DNA from: Yersinia canariae
GTDB taxonomy: Bacteria > Pseudomonadota > Gammaproteobacteria > Enterobacterales > Enterobacteriaceae
NCBI RefSeq assembly: GCF_009831415.1
Contig: NZ_CP043727.1
Location: 3,162,001-3,226,000, forward strand
Length of the DNA: 64,000 nt
Reading direction: 5' to 3'
The position numbers and the translations under genes were made by a program. Below the pieces are notes generated by a model. It had not been told where the DNA came from, made no database searches, and saw only the letters and a list, made by a program, of their open reading frames with translations. Shown piece by piece: positions 57,903-64,000 of the stretch (positions are counted from its first letter, which is position 1; every line of letters begins with the position of its first letter).

Positions 57903-58724
57903 ATGACATACCGTATTATTGCATTGGATCTGGATGGGACACTGCTCGACAGCAAGAAACGTATTTTGCCGGAATCGTTATCTGCACTGGCCCAAGCCCG
58001 TGCTGAAGGTGTCAAAGTGGTAGTGGTGACCGGCCGCCATCATGTGGCGATTCACCCGTTTTATCAGGCATTAGAGCTAGATACTCCAGCCATTTGCTGT
58101 AACGGTACTTATATTTATGATTATCAAGCCAAAAAAGTTTTGGATTCTAATCCATTACAGCCTCAGCAGGCGGTTCAGGTATTGCAATTGCTGGAACAAA
58201 GCCAGATCCATGGTTTGATGTATGTCGATGATGCGATGCTTTATCAACAGACCAGTGGCCATGTGATTCGCTCCCTAAGTTGGGCCGAATCATTGCCAGC
58301 CGCCCAACGCCCCACTTTGCTTCACGTCGACAGTTTGCTAGATGCGGCCCACAGCGCCAATGCTATCTGGAAATTCGCCACTTCCCACGCCGATATTGAA
58401 CAGCTAAAAACATTTGCGACTAAAGTTGAAAATGATATGGGGCTGGCATGTGAATGGTCGTGGCACGACCAGGTAGATATCGCGCAAGCCGGTAACAGTA
58501 AAGGGAAGCGCCTGCAACAATGGGTGGAATCTCAAGGTTTGAGTATGAAAGATGTTGTCGCCTTTGGTGATAACTTTAACGACTTGAGTATGCTGGAAAC
58601 TGCCGGTCTGGGCGTAGCAATGGGGAACAGCGCCGATGCCATTAAACAACGCGCTGATTTAGTGATTGCAGATAACGAACAGCCGGGCATTGCCACTGTT
58701 ATCCGCCAACATGTATTGGCTTAA
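57903..58724 (+). CDS. ybhA: Pyridoxal phosphatase / HAD hydrolase YbhA
   Basis: 273 residues, HAD superfamily Cof type. Motif I DLDGTLLDS (nucleophile and acid aspartates), motif II VVTGRHH, a C2B cap, motif III lysine and motif IV GDNFNDLSML. Escherichia coli YbhA dephosphorylates pyridoxal phosphate and fructose 1,6-bisphosphate. ATG 57903 is used; a frame to 57843 adds 20 residues without family match. A strong terminator follows. Confidence 0.93.
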   Translation: MTYRIIALDLDGTLLDSKKRILPESLSALAQARAEGVKVVVVTGRHHVAIHPFYQALELDTPAICCNGTYIYDYQAKKVLDSNPLQPQQAVQVLQLLEQSQIHGLMYVDDAMLYQQTSGHVIRSLSWAESLPAAQRPTLLHVDSLLDAAHSANAIWKFATSHADIEQLKTFATKVENDMGLACEWSWHDQVDIAQAGNSKGKRLQQWVESQGLSMKDVVAFGDNFNDLSMLETAGLGVAMGNSADAIKQRADLVIADNEQPGIATVIRQHVLA

Positions 58725-58742
58725 TTGCTAAGTCTAAAGACG

Positions 58743-58773
58743 AAAAAAGCGCCTCACTGACGGGCGCTTTTTT
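58743..58773. terminator. Bidirectional terminator, ybhA / modC
   Basis: Perfect 11-base stem AAAAAAGCGCC / GGCGCTTTTTT with a 9-base loop. It ends ybhA on plus and modC on minus. Confidence 0.92.
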
Positions 58774-58799
58774 ATTTCTTTGATGCCCGTGTACTGAGC

Positions 58800-59864
58800 T
58801 TAATTTTTGCGATTAAACGACACACTTTTTATCTGCGCATAAACCCACTGCCCGGGCTTCAACCCCAGTTCATCTCGCGCCCATGGCGTAATTCTTGCCC
58901 ATAGCCATTGGTCGCCTACCGCCAGTTTGACATCAATCTGCCCATCAACTTCAAGGCATTCGGCTATTTTTACCGGCAAAATATTGCGAATACTGCTGTT
59001 TTGCGGCGGTTGCAATACCAATGAGACATCCGCCGCATTAATGCGGATTCGCATTAAGTCGCCCTCATTCGCCTCCAGCTTACCAACCCATAACCGCTGG
59101 TCGCCTAATGACAATGCCGTCATTGCATAGCGGTCATGATGACCAATAACACTCACCCGCAATATGCTGCTCGGCTCTTCCCGTTGCAACCACGGGCGCA
59201 GTGCGCTACTGGCCCAAACTTCCTCCAGCCCGCCCACCGCCCGAACTTTCCCGCCATCCATCACCACCACTTGATCCGCCAAACGCAAGATTTCGTCCAT
59301 GCTGTGGCTGACATACAGTATCGGGGTATTGACGTCTTGCGCCAATCGCTCCAGATACGGCAACAGTTCACGTTTGCGCGGCAAATCCAGTGATGCCAAT
59401 GGCTCATCCATCAGCAGCAGTTCAGGGGCGGTCAGTAATGCGCGGCCAATGGCCACTCGCTGTTTCTCACCACCCGAAAGGGTTAACGGGAAGCGCCCTA
59501 ATAGCGCCTCGATACCCAGCAAACCCACGATGGTATCAAACTGCCCGCGCATCGACGGGTGCATGCCGTATTGCAAATTGCCCTTCACCCGATAGTGAGG
59601 GAACAAACGGGCGTCCTGAAAGACATAGCCTACCCGGCGTTTTTCCGGCGGCAGATAAATCTGCTTTTCAGCATCCACCAGCACTCGACCATTAAGCACG
59701 ACTTTGCCTTGCTGCGGACGAGTTAGGCCGCCAATCACATTGATTAGCGATGTTTTACCGGCACCGGACAAACCAAAAATAGCCGTAATGCCCTGCGCGG
59801 GCAAATGAGTGGACACTTGCAGATGCAAATCACCCAGTTGTTGACTGAAATCCAGTTCTAGCAT
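58800..59864 (-). CDS. modC: Molybdate ABC transporter ATPase ModC
   Basis: 354 residues. Walker [10 protein letters not shown], signature LSGGEKQRV, Walker [14 protein letters not shown] and H-loop VSHSMDEI. The last ~70 residues form the molybdate-binding mop/TOBE domain ([14 protein letters not shown]). It overlaps modB by 7 bases. Confidence 0.95.
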   Translation of the reverse strand: MLELDFSQQLGDLHLQVSTHLPAQGITAIFGLSGAGKTSLINVIGGLTRPQQGKVVLNGRVLVDAEKQIYLPPEKRRVGYVFQDARLFPHYRVKGNLQYGMHPSMRGQFDTIVGLLGIEALLGRFPLTLSGGEKQRVAIGRALLTAPELLLMDEPLASLDLPRKRELLPYLERLAQDVNTPILYVSHSMDEILRLADQVVVMDGGKVRAVGGLEEVWASSALRPWLQREEPSSILRVSVIGHHDRYAMTALSLGDQRLWVGKLEANEGDLMRIRINAADVSLVLQPPQNSSIRNILPVKIAECLEVDGQIDVKLAVGDQWLWARITPWARDELGLKPGQWVYAQIKSVSFNRKN

Positions 59865-60553
59865 GGCGCCCCCATGCGTTTTTTACCCCAACGGGCCAGC
59901 CATTCGGACAACAACAAAGAGACCAGTGACAAAATAATGGCGATAACACACAGCCGTGCCGCCGCCGACTCAGCACCGGGTGTTTCAATCAGGGTGTACA
60001 TTGCCAGAGGAATCGTGCGGGTTTCGCCGGGAATATTGGAAACAAACGTAATGGTCGCGCCAAACTCACCCAATGAACGGGCAAAAGACAGTACCGTGCC
60101 GGCTATCACGCCCGGTAAAGAAAGCGGCAGGGTAATGGTGAAAAACACCCGCCACGGATTCGCCCCTAAGGTGCGGGCTGCAAGCTCCAGACGGGTATCG
60201 ACAGCTTCCAGCGCCAGACGAATGGCCCTGACCATCAGCGGAAAGGCCACCACCGCCGAGGCCAATGCCGCCCCGCGCCAGCTGAAACTGAAATTAATAC
60301 CAAACCAACTATAGAGCCACTCACCAATAAAACCGCGACGGCCCATGCTTATCAGCAGCAAATAGCCAATCACCACTGGCGGCAACACCAGTGGCAAGTG
60401 AATAACACTGTCTAACAATGACTTACCGGGGAAACGGCAGCGCACCAGAATCCATGCCATTAGAATACCTAATGGCAAACTACACGCCACCGCCACACCA
60501 GACACCTTCAGGCTAAGAATAATGGCCTGCCACTCATACTCGCTCAATATCAT
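59858..60553 (-). CDS. modB: Molybdate ABC transporter permease ModB
   Basis: 231 residues with five to six helices. [18 protein letters not shown], the [21 protein letters not shown] contact loop and [18 protein letters not shown] are characteristic. The start overlaps the modA stop (TAATG). Confidence 0.95.
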   Translation of the reverse strand: MILSEYEWQAIILSLKVSGVAVACSLPLGILMAWILVRCRFPGKSLLDSVIHLPLVLPPVVIGYLLLISMGRRGFIGEWLYSWFGINFSFSWRGAALASAVVAFPLMVRAIRLALEAVDTRLELAARTLGANPWRVFFTITLPLSLPGVIAGTVLSFARSLGEFGATITFVSNIPGETRTIPLAMYTLIETPGAESAAARLCVIAIILSLVSLLLSEWLARWGKKRMGAPC

Positions 60554-61329
60554 TAGCGTGGGGTAAATCCATATTTTTCGAAAATAACCGCCGCTGCCGG
60601 GCTTTTTAGGTAATCATAAAAAGCAGTAACGGTCGGATTTTCATGACCCTTAACAATCGCCATAGGATATTCAACCGGTTTATGACTTGCTTCCGGGAAT
60701 ATCCCCACAACTTTCACTTTATCACTGGCTACAGCATCTGAGCCGTAGACAATACCCAGCGGCGCTTCTGCCCGTTCGACCAGTGCCATAGCACTGCGCA
60801 CGTTATTGGCTCGAGCCATTTCTGGGGCTAAAGTTGTCCAGGCACCTAAACTCTCCAATGACTCTTTGGCATAAATCCCGGCTGGAACATGCTCAGGATC
60901 GCCAACAGCCAGACGGCCACCGTCCAGCAATGTCTTCCAGTCTGTTTTTTTATCAATGTCGACTTTATCAATTTTGCTGTCTTTTGGCGCAATTAATACC
61001 AGCTCATTACCTAACAAGGTGTAGCGGGTGTTAGCCACCATTTGTTGTTTATCAATAGCATAATTCATCCATTGCTGATCAGCAGAAATAAACAAATCCG
61101 CCGGTGCGCCCTGCTCAATCTGGCGCGCCAGAGTCGAGGAAGAGGCGTAAGACGCGACCACCTCAATTTGCTTCTCTTTTTTATACTGAACCGCGATGTC
61201 TTGCAGTGCATTGGTCAAAGACGCGGCAGCAAAAACTGTAATGTCTGCCGCCATGGCAGAACTGGAAAATGCCGCCAGCAATGCTGTACCCGCCACCCAC
61301 TTATTCACTTTACCGTATTGATTCTTCAT
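60553..61329 (-). CDS. modA: Periplasmic molybdate-binding protein ModA
   Basis: 258 residues: signal peptide of about 27 residues (ending SAMAA) and binding motifs ITVFAAASLTNAL and VASYASSSTLARQIEQGAPADLFISAD (split), with the PEHVPAGIYA stretch. GGAGA precedes the ATG. First gene of modABC, under a ModE site. Confidence 0.95.
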   Translation of the reverse strand: MKNQYGKVNKWVAGTALLAAFSSSAMAADITVFAAASLTNALQDIAVQYKKEKQIEVVASYASSSTLARQIEQGAPADLFISADQQWMNYAIDKQQMVANTRYTLLGNELVLIAPKDSKIDKVDIDKKTDWKTLLDGGRLAVGDPEHVPAGIYAKESLESLGAWTTLAPEMARANNVRSAMALVERAEAPLGIVYGSDAVASDKVKVVGIFPEASHKPVEYPMAIVKGHENPTVTAFYDYLKSPAAAVIFEKYGFTPR

Positions 61330-61351
61330 CTTGTTCTCCGCATGAATGATA

Positions 61352-61377
61352 CCGCTATATACACTGGAATATAACGT
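61352..61377 (-). promoter_or_regulatory. ModE operator of modABC
   Basis: CGCTATATA (61353-61361) and TATAACG (61370-61376) form the interrupted inverted repeat typical of ModE boxes, 23-49 bases before modA. Molybdate-bound ModE would repress modABC here. Confidence 0.8.
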
Positions 61378-61461
61378 AACATCATAGGCAGGTCATGCAA
61401 TTTATCGGCAGGATGTGAGGTATCTTGAGTTGTCACAAGAGAAGTGAAGAAATGAAATGAG

Positions 61462-61502
61462 AGATAAAAATGAAAATGCCCGGCATTAATACGCCAGGCA
61501 TT
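61462..61502 (-). terminator. Terminator downstream of acrZ
   Basis: On the minus strand AATGCC-T-GGC pairs with GCC-G-GGCATT over a short loop, followed by TTCATTTTTATC. It lies after acrZ and its ERIC repeat, and before modA. Confidence 0.7.
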
Positions 61503-61537
61503 CATAAAATGGATACAACCGCATCAGAAACCGCAGT

Positions 61538-61633
61538 TATGCCCTAAATAATTCGAGTTGCAGTAAGTCGGCAAATCATTAATTGGTTGATTAAAAAACC
61601 AGCACACATGCAGCTTGAAGTATGACGGGGATA
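61538..61633 (-). repeat. ERIC-like repeat, 96 bases
   Basis: Ends TATGCCCTAAATAATTCGAG and CAGCTTGAAGTATGACGGGG match the two ends of Yersinia ERIC, with part of the centre replaced by AATCATTAATTGG-type sequence. It lies seven bases after the acrZ stop codon and is transcribed with it, in the same orientation relative to its gene as the copy after the porin. Confidence 0.8.
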
Positions 61634-61640
61634 TCTCAGC

Positions 61641-61781
61641 TTAACTACGTTCTTTGCTATGACCGCCCTTGGAGATGATGTTAAACACCTCACCCAGCCC
61701 ATAAATCAGGCCCAGAATCACTGCCATCACTACCGGCACCATGACCACAGCAAAGACCAGACTTTTCAATAGTTCTAACAT
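61641..61781 (-). CDS. acrZ: AcrAB-TolC accessory protein AcrZ (YbhT)
   Basis: 46 residues starting [20 protein letters not shown] and continuing [15 protein letters not shown], nearly identical to Escherichia coli AcrZ (49 residues). One bent membrane helix that fits in a groove of AcrB and changes its drug specificity. The C-terminal tail is shorter and different (KGGHSKERS). It lies between modE and modA, as in Escherichia coli. Confidence 0.92.
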   Translation of the reverse strand: MLELLKSLVFAVVMVPVVMAVILGLIYGLGEVFNIISKGGHSKERS

Positions 61782-62012
61782 GACTGCCTCTCATGACAAA
61801 TAGAGCGATAACTCACGTTATCACAATAACCAATAGATATCATTCGCTGTAAATTATATAAGCAATGAATGAGTCCGGTGATTTTAACCCACACTAACAG
61901 AATGTAACCTGCCAAACGTGCGGTTTGGGCCACGTCGCTACACACTTGATGTTTATTGGATATACACCGATTGTTGGGTCACAATACCCGTTTCCCGCTG
62001 GAGCAAATAATC

Positions 62013-62804
62013 ATGCAGGCCGAAATCCTACTCACTTTAAAACTTCAGCAGCGACTGTTTGCCGATCCGCGACGTATTTCATTACTGAAACAAATACAAA
62101 ATACAGGTTCTATCAGCCAGGGGGCGAAACTCGCCGGAATCAGCTATAAAAGCGCTTGGGATGCCATCAATGAAATGAATACATTGGCTGAGGAAACTCT
62201 GGTAGAACGAGCAACTGGCGGCAAAGGGGGGGGCGGGGCTTTTCTCACCCGCTACGGTGAACGCTTAATCCAGCTTTATGATTTGCTCGCAAAGATTCAG
62301 CAAAAAGCATTTGATACGCTACAAGATGATTCAATGCCGCTGGACAGTTTATTAGCAGCGATTTCTCGTTTTTCACTGCAAACCAGCGCCCGCAATCAAT
62401 TTTTCGGTACCGTGATTGAGCGCGACCACCAGCAAGTTCAACAGCACGTTAATATTCTTTTGTCCGATGGAAAAACCCGTTTATCTGCGGCGATAACCCA
62501 ACAAAGTGCCGACCGGCTGCAACTTGCTGCGGGAAAAGAAGTTTTGGCCCTGATCAAAGCTCCGTGGATAAAGCTGGTCACCAATCAGGCGCTGGCGGGT
62601 GCCGCAGATAACTCACTACAAGGGACGGTAAGCAGTATTGAGCCGGGTAATGAGCACAGTGAGATTATTGTCACTCTGGCGGGCGGAGCCAGTCTGTGTT
62701 CTACACAGAATAACAGCGAATTGCACAAACTGAATTTACGTGTCGGCAGTGATGTTATTGCCCAATTCAATGCTGATCGCGTCATTATCGCGACACTTTG
62801 TTAA
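62013..62804 (+). CDS. modE: Molybdate-responsive regulator ModE
   Basis: 263 residues (Escherichia coli 262). A winged helix-turn-helix at the start (ISLLKQIQNTGSISQGAKLAG, AWDAINEMN, GGKGGGGAFLTRYGERLI) and two mop/TOBE domains at about 125-190 and 195-262 (TSARNQFFGTVI; NSLQGTVSSIEPG) that bind molybdate. ATG 62013 follows GGAG. Divergent from acrZ. Confidence 0.95.
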   Translation: MQAEILLTLKLQQRLFADPRRISLLKQIQNTGSISQGAKLAGISYKSAWDAINEMNTLAEETLVERATGGKGGGGAFLTRYGERLIQLYDLLAKIQQKAFDTLQDDSMPLDSLLAAISRFSLQTSARNQFFGTVIERDHQQVQQHVNILLSDGKTRLSAAITQQSADRLQLAAGKEVLALIKAPWIKLVTNQALAGAADNSLQGTVSSIEPGNEHSEIIVTLAGGASLCSTQNNSELHKLNLRVGSDVIAQFNADRVIIATLC

Positions 62805-62912
62805 GTAATTCCGGCGGGTGATTCGCGATAGCCAAGGTATTTACCTGTTGACATTTTGCCCCTTTCCGCATAACCCTACATTATTATCATGTTGCAGAAT
62901 ATGGGAAAGATG

Positions 62913-64000
62913 ATGTCTGAATTGCAAATATCGCAAGGTTGTTTTCGCCTGAGTGACACCCGGACACTCATCTTGTCAGAGCTATATATTTCTTCCGGTG
63001 ATAAGAAACAGGCTAGCGATAGTTGGGCATTTGTCGGAGCCAATGGCAGTGGAAAATCGTCGCTGGCCAAAGCGTTATCGGGTGAACTTACTCTGCTTAA
63101 CGGCTCCCGCCAGAGCAATTTCACCCATATTGTGCGATTGTCTTTCGAACAACTTCAGCAGTTAGTCAGTGAAGAATGGCAGCGTAATAATACCGATTTA
63201 CTCAGTGCGGATGAAGAGGATACAGGGCGTACCACGGCCGAAATCATTCAGGAAGAAGTCAGTAACCCGCAGCATTGTCAGCAACTGGCAGAGCAATTTG
63301 GTATCAGTCACTTGCTTTCGCGCCGCTTTAAGTATCTTTCAACCGGTGAAACCCGTAAGACATTATTGTGCCGGGCACTGATGCCGCAACCGGATCTGCT
63401 TATTCTGGATGAGCCCTTTGACGGCTTGGATGTTACTGCTCGTGCGCAGTTGGCCAAAATGTTGTCTACCCTGTCATCCCAAGGCGTCACTCTGGTTTTG
63501 GTGCTTAACCGCTTCGATGATATTCCAGATTTTGTGCAACACGTCGGTGTGCTTGCGGACTGCCAGTTGACCCATACTGGCCCGCGTCAACAGATCCTCT
63601 CACAAGCGCTGATTGCTCAACTGGCGCACAGCGAAAACCTTGATGGTTTATTATTGCCAGAAACGGAAAACCCACAACAGCACGTCCGCTTGCCTCAGGA
63701 TAAGCTACTGATAATATTGAATAATGGTGTAGTGGAATACAATGACCGCCCTATCTTGCATAATCTGAGTTGGCAAGTTAATCCCGGCGAACACTGGCAG
63801 ATTATTGGCCAGAATGGCGCAGGAAAATCAACCTTACTCAGTCTGATTACAGGTGACCATCCACAAGGCTACAGCAATGATTTAACCTTATTTGGTCGTC
63901 GTCGTGGCAGCGGCGAAACTATCTGGGATATCAAACGCCATATAGGTTATGTCAGTAGTAGCTTGCATTTGGACTACCGTGTCAGTACGAATCTGCGCAC
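62913..64000 (+). CDS. modF: ModF, two-domain ABC ATPase, C-terminus cut by window edge
   Basis: First 362 residues of about 490. First ATPase domain: Walker A GANGSGKSS, signature LSTGETRK, Walker B LLILDEPFDGLDV. Second domain: Walker A GQNGAGKST. The YNDRPILHNLSWQVNPGEHW linker and GYSNDLTLFGRRRGSGETIW match Escherichia coli ModF. Role in molybdenum metabolism is not settled. Either ATG 62910 or 62913 may be used. Confidence 0.92.
   Translation, partial: MSELQISQGCFRLSDTRTLILSELYISSGDKKQASDSWAFVGANGSGKSSLAKALSGELTLLNGSRQSNFTHIVRLSFEQLQQLVSEEWQRNNTDLLSADEEDTGRTTAEIIQEEVSNPQHCQQLAEQFGISHLLSRRFKYLSTGETRKTLLCRALMPQPDLLILDEPFDGLDVTARAQLAKMLSTLSSQGVTLVLVLNRFDDIPDFVQHVGVLADCQLTHTGPRQQILSQALIAQLAHSENLDGLLLPETENPQQHVRLPQDKLLIILNNGVVEYNDRPILHNLSWQVNPGEHWQIIGQNGAGKSTLLSLITGDHPQGYSNDLTLFGRRRGSGETIWDIKRHIGYVSSSLHLDYRVSTNLR

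Noticed and set aside
1..64000. tRNA, rRNA, IS element, prophage or CRISPR array
   Set aside because: No cloverleaf-like sequence, transposase, phage gene or regularly spaced repeat was found while reading the window.

Overview
The window is chromosomal DNA of a Yersinia, most like the Y. enterocolitica group. The evidence is an almost complete class IV adenylate cyclase (cyaB) of the Yersinia type, an enterobacterial OmpC/OmpF-family porin, yohP and acrZ small proteins, ERIC-type repeats with the ends seen in yersiniae, and gene order that follows two Escherichia coli regions (the yeh/dld/pbpG/dusC block and the rhlE-cecR/ybh-moa-uvrB-bio-pgl-mod block). No rRNA, tRNA, insertion sequence, prophage or CRISPR array was seen. 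The species cannot be fixed by reading alone.

Layout. 1-5.7 kb: 5' part of dinG, a general porin, a convergent alginate-lyase-fold exported enzyme, the EamA exporter yedA and a small membrane protein. 5.8-10.7 kb: the osmF-yehYXW osmoprotectant ABC transporter with a leaderless PhnD-like protein at its end. 11-14.6 kb: a membrane fatty acid desaturase, a Gfo/Idh/MocA dehydrogenase and sseA. 14.6-20.3 kb: urtABCDE urea transporter. 20.6-25.5 kb: yehS, a phnCDEE phosphonate-type transporter and a YeaQ-family protein. 25.6-34 kb: a SUFU-domain protein, yajD, cyaB, dld, yohP, pbpG, a 58-residue membrane protein, an mgtE magnesium channel preceded by an M-box riboswitch, and a frameshifted small exported ORF. 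34-43.5 kb: dusC, rhlE, cecR-ybhGFSR and ybhL. 43.6-47.6 kb: moaACDE under a molybdenum-cofactor RNA, ybhK and a VF530-family gene. 47.7-56.6 kb: uvrB with an SOS box, a 950-base spacer with inverted DnaA boxes, an orphan UrtE-like ATPase, then bioBFCD and divergent bioA around a BirA operator. 56.7-64 kb: pgl, ybhA, modABC, acrZ, modE and the start of modF.

The genes are mainly transport and cofactor functions. Molybdate uptake (modABC, ModE) feeds the moa pathway, and both carry metal- or cofactor-responsive control. Three ABC import systems (osmoprotectant, urea, phosphonate-type) lie within 20 kb. CecR regulates the ybhGFSR efflux pump and probably rhlE. Nothing looks like a defence system or an undescribed multigene island. 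The most notable items are the M-box in a Gram-negative, the UrtE-like ATPase with a degraded signature motif in the middle of the uvrB-bio region, the PhnD-like protein without a signal peptide, and two ERIC copies placed in the same way just after stop codons.
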